The position numbers and the translations under genes are program-made. DNA of 64,000 bases from Mytilus trossulus (lineage: Eukaryota; Mollusca; Bivalvia; Mytilida; Mytilidae). Under the pieces are notes generated by a model. The model was not told the DNA's origin. It worked only from the letters and a program-made list of their open reading frames with translations, and ran no database searches. The stretch's first letter is position 1; every line of letters starts with the position of its first letter. Where the stretch lies: positions 12,786,195 to 12,850,194 of the forward strand of contig NC_086384.1 in the NCBI RefSeq assembly GCF_036588685.1, given 5' to 3'. Shown piece after piece: positions 1-9,900 of the stretch.

Positions 1-180
1 AGGAAGATGTGGTGTGAGTGCCAATGAGACAACTCTCCATCCAAATAACAATTTAAAAATTAAACCATTATAGGTTAAAGTACGGCCTTCAACACGGAGC
101 CTTGGCTCACACCGAACAACAAGCTATAAAGGGCCCCAAAATTACTAGTGTAAAACCATTCAAACGGGAAAACTCATACT
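1..180 (+). repeat. Dispersed mussel-type short repeat, copy 1
   Basis: Starts with 'aggaagatgtggtgtgagtg' and runs through 'ccttcaacacggagccttgg' to 'attcaaacgggaaaac'. Closely related copies lie at about 20165-20250 (+), 46250-46450 (-) and, more diverged, 36535-36640, 5375-5520 and 38940-39005. The family is non-coding; small reading frames in it are incidental. Confidence 0.8.
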
Positions 181-239
181 TGCCCCAACTGTTCAGGGTT
201 TAACCTCTGCGGTCGTATAAAGCTACGACCTGCGGAGCA

Positions 240-600
240 CCTAGTTTTCTCTCTCGTATTTAGTTGATAACCCGGATTTGTTTTTCTCTTCAATCATTTT
301 ATGACTTTTGAACAGCGGTATTATACTGTTGCCTTTATTTGGCACCGGAATAGAACCAAAGGTGCTGAAAGCATCAAACAGCAAAAGAAATATGGTGTTC
401 GGGTATTTTTTAGCGGTCCATTTTAGGGCACAGTCATATCTGCCATTGTTTTCTGCCGAAGGTCTGGGTTTCTTTTATAATCACTTGGGTCCATCTGCCA
501 CTCAGCATGTTCAGAGATGAGCATGAAAAAATAATGAATAGTGCTTAAAATAGCATTAAACTGGCAATAAAATATGGTTACATGTATCAAAACTTTTGAA
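240..600. repeat. Dispersed repeat, 'gaacagcggtat' family, copy 1
   Basis: The segment holding 'ttttgaacagcggtattata' and 'ctgttgcctttattt' recurs at about 1255-1300, and 'taaactggcaataaaatatgg' at about 555 recurs near 1115. The local repetition suggests fragments of one dispersed element. A 70-codon frame here looks incidental. Confidence 0.55.
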
Positions 601-627
601 TTCTATTTTAGGGTTAGGTTATATCTG

Positions 628-1031
628 TTTTCAGCTCGCCTGACTTGAAAGGTCAAGTGAGCTTTTCTCAAAAGTTGTCGTGCGTCGTCGTTAGCTTTCA
701 CAAAAATTCTTCTCTGAAACCACGACCAAATTAAAAAGCTTGATCACACTCATCATTAGGTTATCTAGTTTAAAAAAAGGTGTCCGATGACCCCCGCCAA
801 TCAACCAATATGGCCGCCATAGCTAAAAATAGATCTAAGGAGTAACTTGTAGATTTTGGCTTATATCTCTGAAACCAAAGCAAAGAGTAAATCTGATTAT
901 CAGATGTCATTATAATTATAATAATATAATATCCAAAACTATTAAACTATGATTTTAACTTTATTTTACATGATTTCCAAAGCCTCAGAAAATACAGATG
1001 AGCGACATAGGCCCTAGAGAGCCTCTAGTTT
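628..1031 (+). repeat. Palindrome-headed dispersed element, diverged copy
   Basis: Starts with 'agctcgcctgacttgaaagg' and continues with 'cttctctgaaaccacgacca', 'ggttatctagtttaaaa', 'aatatggccgccatagctaa' and ends near 'gagagcctctagtttt'. The same order of blocks occurs in the longer copy at 59656-60745. Internal parts are missing here. No coding capacity seen. Confidence 0.75.
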
Positions 1032-1084
1032 TGTTTCGCCAGAGATCTTTAGTTACCTTCGTGCATTCTAGCTGTTATCCCCGT

Positions 1085-1560
1085 CCAGATATGGAATGCC
1101 ATTTCAAGCACTAAACTGGCAATGAAAATATGGTTATCAGGAATGTTCAAGTCTTCTTAAGGGCGCGGCAATATCTGCTCTTGTTTTGCCTAAGTTCTGT
1201 GATTCCCTTTATGCTCTCTAGCATACCCCGATTTTGTTTTTTGACCATGGATTTATGAGTTTTGAACAGCGGTATACTACTGTTGCCTTTATTTGTACAT
1301 GGTGTTTTTGAGAATCTTACATGCAGGGCTGTTTCATTATTTCATAATTACATCATTCTGTAATATGCATTCTATTTTTAAAAAATGTCTGTCATCTTGG
1401 GTTGTGTTGATTCATTCGTGTGTTGACTCTATAATATAACATTTTAATACAATCTTTATTCACTTAGGATTATTAATTATACTTTTTTTAATTGATTCAA
1501 CTGTAAACCAACTGAAAATCTTCGATTCAAAAATGTAAATAATGTATACAAATTAAGGAC
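1085..1560. other. Repeat fragments, no gene seen
   Basis: Contains a second piece of the 'gaacagcggtat' repeat (to about 1300) and then AT-rich sequence without a convincing reading frame, splice pair or RNA structure. Confidence 0.4.
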
Positions 1561-1959
1561 AATAACTCAAAATGAGTCAATTGATAGTGAATGCTCTGAA
1601 TAAGGAGGTAACATCGAGTGGAACATTAATTTCAAAACAACTATGGACTTCAATAAGGAATCCAGTGCATAGTCGAAACAAGAAGACGTTGCACTAAATA
1701 CTTTGTCCGCATGGATCATTACAAACAGGTCTCCATAAAACGTCGCATTCCTAGTTGAAAAAATTGGTGAATAATTGACCAAAGTCCGGTATCAAACACA
1801 AAGATGTTGTGAAATATCTTATCATCTCTTCGTGACAAGTATGTTGTTGATCCTGCGGACAAAGTTTCAAATATAATTGTCTTTGAATGTTAATTGTACT
1901 ACTGCGAGTGTCTTGTAAATAAATAGGAAAAAATGAGCACTCATCAAGTAATCCAACTT

Positions 1960-3260
1960 ACAAAAAGATATCATTTGACAATGATGAGATTTTGGCGAAT
2001 CATAAGTCCTTCATGGCTTTAATGGAAAAGTTAGATTGAACATCAAATCGGAGGACTTACCTTGTGTGTATTGGATACCTAAGCTTCACAAAATTCCGTA
2101 CCAACAACGGTACATTGTTCGACTAAATAATTGTCGATTAGAATGACAAAAATACTGTCCTCATTGAAAGAGGTTCTTCTTAAATACTGTTGAGTATTTG
2201 TAGGTAGACTTCTTCAAGAAATTGTCGCATTCTTATGGGAACTTACTGTGCGCCTCTTCTTGTCAACACATTTTAATTTTCATATGAGTCCGAGTTCCTT
2301 TAGGCAGTTGTCAAAAACAAGAAATTCAAAGAAGCCAGTTCGTTTAATTTTACAATCAGATATATTGATTTTCTATTAACAATCCAAACTTTTCTGATCG
2401 GGTTCCAGTAATGTACCTGTATCCCTTAGAACTAGAAATTAAAGACATATGATTAGACTTATACCTCGAAATTGAATTACAATGCCATCTATGTATTCAA
2501 GAGCTTGCAGATTCTACTCAGACTTTGTAAGACATCACCAGTGTATCAGCAGAAAGTTGATGAACCAGGGATATGTCAAAGAACGCCTAATACTTTTTCT
2601 AAACATTTATCAGAAGATATCAAGACCTTGTTGATTAATATTCCGTATCAACTTAACAAATAATACACGATAGTCCTGTAATATTGATTCTGCGTACTGC
2701 CGTTGCTGATGATCATAATAACGTGTTATAGTTTTCGTATATTTGACACAATGTCTTTTTGAATATTACTTTCATTGATTAGTGTATTTTTGTGATATCC
2801 ATTTGACGTGGCACGGCAGTTGTGCATCCCGTCATTGTCTTATTGTGCTATGGTAATTTTTTGTATTTTTTTCATTTTTACTTATGGGCTTTGCCTATAT
2901 TTCTTTCTTACATATTTTTTTTATAGTAATTACGATTTTAACATAATGTTGACTGTCAGTTTCTTTTGTTCACACATCGTTGTCAATATAATGGTATGTC
3001 ATGCGACTGCCGTACAAGTGAAAGGTTTTAAGTTAGCTAGCTAAAAAACAGGTTCAATCCACCATTTTCTACATAGGCAAATGCATGTACCAGGCTGTTA
3101 TTCATTTGTTTGATGTGTTTGAGCTTTTGATTTGTCTTGATAGGAGAATTTCCGTTTTGAATTTTCCTTGAAGTTCGGTATTTTTGTGATTTCATTTTCA
3201 GAAACTTTGTTATGGCTATGGGATCTAGGTTTAGATCATAGGCATTATTTTCACTTTTCG
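1960..3260 (+). pseudogene. Degenerate reverse transcriptase, probably Penelope-like, with 3' tail
   Basis: In shifting frames the sequence encodes recognisable reverse-transcriptase pieces. Near 2055 'LPCVYWIPKLHK' resembles the conserved 'PKLHK' region; near 2240-2300 'GTYCAPLL' and 'FSYESEFL' resemble the region before the active site; near 2350 'FTIRYID' is the start of the YIDD box; near 2490-2590 'SRACRFYSDFV' and 'KLMNQGY' resemble the C-terminal part. Stops and frameshifts interrupt every block, so it is dead. The downstream part (about 2690-3260), with 'gctagctaaaaaacaggttc' and 'ccaccattttctacatag', looks like the element's 3' end. Assignment to the Penelope-like class is from memory of the motif style and is less certain than the call of a dead reverse transcriptase. 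Confidence 0.65.
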
Positions 3261-3563
3261 ATAATTTTATATAAAGGGAGGCTCAGAGCACGTCTTATTA
3301 AAATGACACTTACCTATCATGGTAACCGCAAACAAACCCTCCAGCTGACATTTAATTTTGCTGTCTGTATTTGTTTTAAGTTTGTTTTTGGTTTTTGGTT
3401 TCATGCATAGCATGTGTTTCTTTTTTATTCATTTAATTTTACAAGCAAAGCTGAATGATTTATATTGCATTTGCATTTTGATTTGTCAAAATATATACAC
3501 ATGATTTAGTTAATAATGCTACTCAATAAACTCTATATATCCAAGCAAATCATTAATTTCAGA

Positions 3564-3747
3564 ATGAATATTCCCTGGTTCTGTTCCTTCATCAGTATCT
3601 TCGTGTTGACAAATGTACTCGCTGCTGAGAACAACAATTGTTTAGAAGTAGAGTCTGATCTCATGAAATATATAAAATGGCAGATGGAGATTTCTAATGG
3701 TCGACATAACAGTCCAACACCACAAAAATGTCAATGCAATACAAAAG
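3564..3747 (+). pseudogene. C1q gene exon 1 (signal peptide)
   Basis: Intact exon with 61 codons plus one base. I prefer the ATG at 3564 over the upstream one at 3516 because a hydrophobic signal peptide begins directly there; the sequence before it, 'cattaatttcag', also looks like a splice acceptor, so an upstream untranslated exon is possible. Confidence 0.75.
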
Positions 3748-4369
3748 GTAAAGTCATCCTTATTCAATGAGGACATTTAAACTTGATTTTGATTTTTCAT
3801 GTAGAATTAAATGGGCGATAAACTCCTGGTTTTCTTACCAGAACAACCTTCTACATAATTTTCACGTTTTTTTTTAACTTTCATATTTTTGTCAAAAGGT
3901 CAAAGTAAATAACTGAAAATTAAATGAGCCAAATTAATATCCAAGGTGGTACCAAACATCTAGAATAAAGATCAATTCAAAATTAAAATTTCCATTTATG
4001 TTGTAACTGGAGGATTTGAAACAAGGAATTATTTGAACCTGTTATAATTGTGAATTCTGGAGAATTGCATTGCCAATCCTATTTTGTTGGGTTAGTTTTC
4101 ATCATACATTTGTGAAAAAAATAAACAATTCAAAATTATTCCAAGTTAAAAACTCATTCTTTTCAGTTTATTTTTCATTATGTATGATGTACAGAATGTA
4201 AAACTAAATGCATAGTGTTTTGCATGTATCAAAACTAGTGATAACTCCTCCTACGTTTTAAATGTTAGGTAGTTTTCTCTTTGCTAGCTACATATATTAA
4301 AGGTGTGCATGTTTAAACTTTTATTAATATTTGCTTTTTTGGATAGAGATAGTTTTACTTTGTCATGTT

Positions 4370-4389
4370 TTTTGGGGGGGGGGGGGGGG
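4370..4389. repeat. Homopolymer G run
   Basis: A run of about seventeen G in the intron of the C1q pseudogene, following 'catgtttttt'. It could form a G-quadruplex, and its length is likely unstable in assembly. Confidence 0.8.
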
Positions 4390-4601
4390 TATTTGCGGTT
4401 GAATATTATAGTTAGTTTTAAGCACTTTGCATCTACAGGGGCATCATTTGTGTCTCCCAGATACAATAATATCTCAAAGAATTTCCAACTTTGACTTTGT
4501 TATAAACTAATACAATTACTTCACAGTTGAGTGCGGCGGCATTATTTTGTCTAGTTTATGCTGTGATTTCATTATACATGTAATACATTTGTAATTTTCA
4601 G

Positions 4602-4995
4602 AGAGAAGGACTATAGCTTTCCAAATTATGTTGAATACAGCTATGAAAAACTTTCCGAACCGAAGGAGGCTGTAGTATAGTTTGACAAAGTGATAACTAA
4701 CATAGGTGGCGCTTATGACCCATCTTCCGGTATATTTACATGCCAAGAAGATGGAGCCTATAGTTTTGCCTGGACAACAATGACATATTCTGGAAAACGG
4801 TTCGATTCGGAATTTGTAGTCGATGGAACGGTCAAAGCTTAGAACTTTAATATTGCTGGAAACAGTCACCGATCTTCATCTCAAACAGCTGTTGTAGAGT
4901 TAAAGAAAGGCAACAAAGCATGGGTACGCACATATTCCACTAATGGTGTCTTCTTAGAAGGCAGATGGTCCTCATTTTCAGGATTTAACATATGA
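4602..4995 (+). pseudogene. C1q gene exon 2 (C1q domain with frameshift and two stops)
   Basis: Carries nearly the whole globular C1q domain in two frames. A long reading frame on the opposite strand (4516-4869) is a shadow of this exon. Confidence 0.82.
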
Positions 4996-5129
4996 CTGAT
5001 AAGTGATCAACAATTGATTTGTGAATTATGTTACAAATAATATACTAACTGTATAATTTATATGTCATGTTCATTGTTGAATGTTGGTTGTATGTTCGCC
5101 TCTAAAGCTAGCACTTGCTTTCATCCATT

Positions 5130-5340
5130 TTCTACCTCAGTCATAGATCCTTAGCTGTATTTGGCAAAACTTTTAGGAATTTTGGTCCTCAATGCTCTTC
5201 AACTTCGTACTTTATTTGGCCTTTTAAACTGTTTTGGATTCGAGCGTCACTGATGAGTCTTTTGTAGACGAAACGCGCGTCTGGCGTATATACAAAATTT
5301 AGTCCTGGTATCTGTGATGAGTTTATTTATTTTAGTCATT
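5130..5340 (+). repeat. Dispersed repeat, 'gatgagtcttttgtagacga' family
   Basis: Contains 'caatgctcttcaacttcgta' and 'gatgagtcttttgtagacga'. Related copies lie at about 17735-17875 (+) and 11900-12020 (-), with a short piece near 44380-44460. Confidence 0.7.
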
Positions 5341-5374
5341 GGTGGAGAGTTATCTCATATATAAAAATAAGAAG

Positions 5375-5640
5375 ATATGTTATGATTGCCAATGAAAAAG
5401 CTCTCCAGAACAGAGCAACAGACTTAGATATTGACATTTTTAGGTCACAGCATGGCCTTTAAAAATGAGCAATGTCGATACCGTAATCCAGCTTACTCAT
5501 GGGCAATCATACCATAACACCTTGTCTTTAATTAAACTTCAGCTTCATTTAATGTCTCAACCAGCCTTTAAGCCATAGGCTCGCCTAATTTTCTTTTCAA
5601 CATAAACTAAAGTAAAGTAAAGTAAAGTATCTATCTATAT
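5375..5640 (+). repeat. Diverged copy of the 'gaagatgtggtgtga' dispersed repeat
   Basis: 'agaagatatgttatgattgc' and 'caatgaaaaagctctcc' match the layout of the repeat at 1-180 with many changes. It ends in a short (aaagt)n tract near 5605-5630. Confidence 0.5.
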
Positions 5641-5855
5641 AATTGGAATAGAAAATATGATGGGTGCTAAAATAGTGTATTTGGAATGACTCTCAATTCT
5701 ACTGACTTCAAATCAAATTGGGGGCGATTTTAAAATTGACCTCGGATTTAAACCACTTCTCAGAGAGAAATTAGTGTCACTATTACCCTAAACTCTTTTT
5801 GATCGCCAATATGATAGATGTTGATAACGTTGATGATACAGATTGTGTAGTAATA

Positions 5856-6212
5856 GACCACTTTCGAGTTCATTCCTCACCGGATAAAAAATACGTCAAA
5901 TATACGCGCCTTTATGACGTCATTTACCAGATAGAGGGGATCGCCTGTATCCCTGCACTTTAAACGTTCATCAAGCGTCTTAGTGGTCGTCTTTGTGCAG
6001 GATAAACTAGAAATAATGGTTGTTCTGTAGGTACTTAATGACAATTCCCTATTGACTGATTGTCAATTTTGAGAATTCAATTTGCCGAATAATTCGAACA
6101 ATATATAATTATAGTTTTTCGACCACTCGCTCAACATTGGAATGGAAGTGACGATGTCCCTAAACGCACAAATGACATTTTTGACGGAAATTCATCGAAC
6201 TCGAAAGTTGTC
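5856..6212 (+). mobile_element. Non-autonomous inverted-repeat element (MITE), copy 1
   Basis: Begins 'gaccactttcgagtt' and ends 'aactcgaaagttgtc', imperfect terminal inverted repeats about 15 bp long. A close copy with the same ends is at 45478-45843. The base pair TA precedes both copies and follows the second, as expected of TA-duplicating transposons. It contains 'tgacgtcatt', a CRE-like site, also conserved in copy 2. No coding capacity. Confidence 0.8.
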
Positions 6213-6420
6213 TTTTGACTCAAATATTAAGATAAAGCTGTTCTTTCAAAATGAATTTATATTTTGTAAGTAAAAAAGGCGATACATAGATTCAAGTGAT
6301 GGAGTGAGTACTTCACCACTACCTTTGAAATTGCAATATTTTAATTTCCTGTTTATTGATCATTTCCCCTTTCAGAAAAAAAGGTTATCATAATGATAAT
6401 GTTTTATCCACGATGTTAAG

Positions 6421-6920
6421 CTAGTCACAGGAGCACATAGAACTGAGATGGTTACAACCATATTGACATGCATCTTCACAATACTTGTCCATACCAGGTA
6501 TGGTCTCATACCCACCAATTGCTCTACACGTGGCCTTCGGTATACAGCTACACTGGCATAGATCAGGAGAACATGCAGCAAGTTGATCGCCACAGTAGGT
6601 ATTGCACCACCGTTCATAGCCTATACCAGCATAAACACCAACTCCAATACAATCAATTACTTCGTCTGCTTTACATGCAGTCTCATGACCGGAAGACGGC
6701 GCTTTAGTTGTCGGTCTGCTTGTAGACGGAGCCGATGTAGTTGTTGGTTTAGTCGTTATTGGTCTTTTTGTGGTTGTTAGTGGTCTCTGGGTTGTTGATT
6801 TTGTGGTGGTGGTTGTTGACCTGGAAGTAACTGGTGGTGGATTGATAGGATTATCATCATCGTCAATGGCTACATCAGCACAGTTGATAAACGTTTCCTG
6901 AGGTCCATTGTGATTATTTC
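6421..6920 (-). CDS. AA15 exon 3: end of catalytic domain, Thr linker, Cys-rich tail
   Basis: Starts after the acceptor 'taatttgcag' and completes a Gly codon with exon 2. It encodes 'NNHNGPQETFINCADVAI', a linker of repeated Thr-Thr-Lys-Pro type, and two tandem Cys-rich modules. The first includes 'GYERWCNTYCGDQ' and 'CSPDLCQC', the second 'GMDKYCEDACQYGCN' and 'SSMCSC'. It stops with TAG (6423-6421). The two modules share the order G-x-x-x-W/Y-C-x-x-x-C ... C-x-C, suggesting an internal duplication; a carbohydrate-binding or wall-anchoring role is only a guess. Confidence 0.85.
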
Positions 6921-9900
6921 CTGCAAATTAAATATTTCATTTAAAACCACCACACGAGTCCATTTCCGTGATAACATTTGAGAATGAGGAAACAATGTCA
7001 GCCAAATGAAGTTACGAATACATAAGTCATGATAGTACATTGCCTAATTTTTAATTTTTATTTGGTTTATCGCCGGGTAAATCATGTTCGATTTCAGAGA
7101 GGGTTATTTTTGAATACTCGTGATCAATTGGTATCCCATTGGTAGGAAATCTAACCTTATGGACAATATTTCTTTGACAAAGTTCAAAGCGCCATTTGTA
7201 ATATCACATGTAAAATCGGTTTTTAATCTTTAAAATCAAACGATTTGAGTAATTGCAGATATATGTTATTAGATTTAGAATTTTTCTATGAAGGAAATTG
7301 AAGATAAACGACCATCAAAACAAAATTGAGGTCTATAAATATTTATCAAATACAATGTACTGGTATCTTCATTTTGATGCAACTGAAAGAAAACATCACT
7401 AACATTTGTTTTATAACGATGTTACAATGTTAAATAAGTGAAATTACAAAAATTTTGACTGCATTCTTGGTAAAAACACTATCGTCAGGGTTCAGCAGAT
7501 AATAAAAAAACCTACTGTTCAAATTAGGTAAATGATTTGTGATTTGCCAAACTTCAATCATAATTGACATAGCTTGTATCATTAAGTAATGCATTTTTGA
7601 ATAAAGGCACACAGGATAAAACAAAATATCAGGAAAAAAGAAAATCTTAAAAGGACTTGTATATATACTATTACTATATTATCTTTTGTCCTTAGATTTA
7701 ACAGAATTATTCAATAACGGGGTTTGTTTAATTTCATTTGGTTGTGGACCATGCTTGAGTATTACGAACATGTAAATTAAGAAACTAGGATCATGCCTTC
7801 AAAAAATCACCGAAGGACTTGCATGTATGCTCTTGAAAGCACATTAAAAGGACATGTATATGCTGATGAAAACACATAAAAAGGATATTAAAAAACGAAA
7901 GATTGTTTCCCCATAAAATTATAATTTGGAATTATATTTTTTTACTTATATTTCTATTTTGACTAATTTGTACCTGCAGTATAATGCCATTGCAGAACGC
8001 ACTGTTCACATGTCATATCCGCCGGAAGTGCCAGTTTGACGTAATGTGATCCTATAACACTGCCTGGTTCGTACCGAGTTACACCAGGTTGTCCTGCTAG
8101 CTCTAAGACATTCTGGTCTAAACATTCCTGTGAGACTTGAGTGGTAACATCGTTATTGGCACAAATCTTAAACACGAAAGATCCAAGATGGTTGGCTGTC
8201 AGTTGAATCTCGACCTCGATGTCTTGACCTTTCTCGTATCTTCTGGCAATAAAACCTGTAGCGTATATTCCACCGGCCTCATTTTTACGCTCTCCGTCAT
8301 ATGGATCGCCACATGTGCCACATTTACCGTCGTTTTGGTAATATTGTCTCTGAAAATATAATTTCAATCTTATTAATGCACGAGTACTTGAAATGGTTGA
8401 AGAATCTGGAAACTATTTCAAATGAAAGAATAATCTCGAAACTATTGCAAATAAAAAAATAATCTGGAAACTAAGGCAAATAAATGAATAATATGGAAAC
8501 TTTCAAATGAAACAATAATAAAGAAAATTTTCAAATGAAAAAAATTTATTGGGAAACTATAATTCAATCCAATGAAAGAATAATCTGGAAATTATTGCAA
8601 ATGAAAGAAAAATCTACAAAATACTTGAAATTAAAGAATAATCGAGAAATTAGTCCAAATGAAAGAATAATCAAGAAACTAGTCTAAATAAAGAATAATC
8701 GAGAAACAAGTATAAATGAAAGAATAATCGAGAAAATATTCCAAGTGAAAGAATAAGCGAGAAACTAGTCTAAATGTTCAAAAGAAAAGTCGAGAAAATA
8801 TTTAAATGAAAAAATAATCGAGAAACTAGTCCAAATGAAAGAATAATCGAGAAACTAGTCTCAATGAACGAATAATCGAAAAACTAGTACAAATGAAAGA
8901 ATAATCGAGAAACTAGTACAAATGAAAGAATAATCGAGAAACTAGTACAAATGAAAGAATAATCAAGAAACTAGTCCAAATAGAAAGAATAATCGAGAAA
9001 CTAGTCGAAATGAAAGAATAATCAAGAAACTAGTCCAAATGAAAGAATAATCGAAAAACTATTCCAAATGAAAGAATAACCGAGAAACTAGTCTAAATGA
9101 AAGAATAACCGAGAAACTAGTCTAAATAAAAGAATAATCGAGAAACTTAATATTCCAATGAAATAATCGGGAAACTAGTCTAAATGAAAGAATAATCGAG
9201 AAACTAGTCCAAATGAAAGAATAATCGAGAAACTAGTCTAAATGAAAAAATAATCGAGAATTTATTCCAAATGAAATCTTGAATAATCGAGAAACTAGTC
9301 CCACTGACAGAATAATCGAGAAACTAGTATAAATGAAAGAATAATCGAGAAACTATTTAAAAGAAAGAATAATCGAGAAACTATTCTAAATGAAAGAATA
9401 ATCGAAAAACTAGTCCAAATGAAAGAATAATCAAGAAACTAGTCCAAATGAAAGAATAATCGAGAAACTAGTCTAAATGAAAGAATAATCGAAAAAACTA
9501 GTCCAAATGAAAGAATAATCCAAAAACTATTCCGAATGAGCAGAACCTATACTGTATAGTGAGCTGTCATCAGTTGAAAATGCTCCGTTAATATTTGGTT
9601 CCTATTTTTCAATATTCCGTTTTCTGTATGTCATTTAAATTTATTGACCGCTGTTTGTTTGGTTTTTCTTCTTCTTTATCTTGAACTGTATATAGAAGAG
9701 GGACGAAAGCTACCAGAGGGACAGTCAAACTCATAAATCGAAAATAAACTGACAACGCCATGGCTAAAAATGAAAGCTGTTTGCTGGTTTTTATTTCACT
9801 TAAACACAACTTTTAATTTCATTTCAGTTAGATATTTATTACATTTTAGTTATTTTATGGGTCAGGAAAGTGTTTGGAAAAATCGTAAGTGAATATAATA

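Larger units (their letters stand above)
3564..4995 (+). pseudogene. Secreted C1q-domain protein gene, broken
   Basis: Exon 1 (3564-3747) encodes a signal peptide, 'MNIPWFCSFISIFVLTNVLA', and a short Cys-containing linker, then a donor 'aaaag/gtaaag'. Exon 2 follows the acceptor 'gtaattttcag' and starts at 4602 in the frame expected from exon 1 (phase 1), giving 'AFQIMLNTAMKNF', the usual start of a C1q domain. Between about 4655 and 4680 the frame shifts. The rest of the domain reads well in the new frame: 'FDKVITNIGGAYDPSSGIFT', then 'DGAYSFAW', 'SQTAVVELKKGNKAWVRTYS' and 'SSFSGFNI' before a natural stop at 4993-4995. Two in-frame TAG codons (4678-4680 and 4840-4842) interrupt it. C1q-domain proteins are abundant innate-recognition lectin-like proteins in bivalves. 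With a frameshift and two stops this copy should not make a full domain. Confidence 0.82.

Noticed and set aside
4516-4869. 117-codon frame on the minus strand
   Set aside because: It is the antisense shadow of the C1q exon and has no protein features.
6372-6780. Frames of 81, 79 and 65 codons on both strands
   Set aside because: They are other-frame shadows of AA15 exon 3, whose true frame continues exon 2.
8390-9540. CRISPR-like regular repeats
   Set aside because: The 29-bp units are contiguous with no spacers, in the intron of a spliced animal gene. It is a minisatellite.
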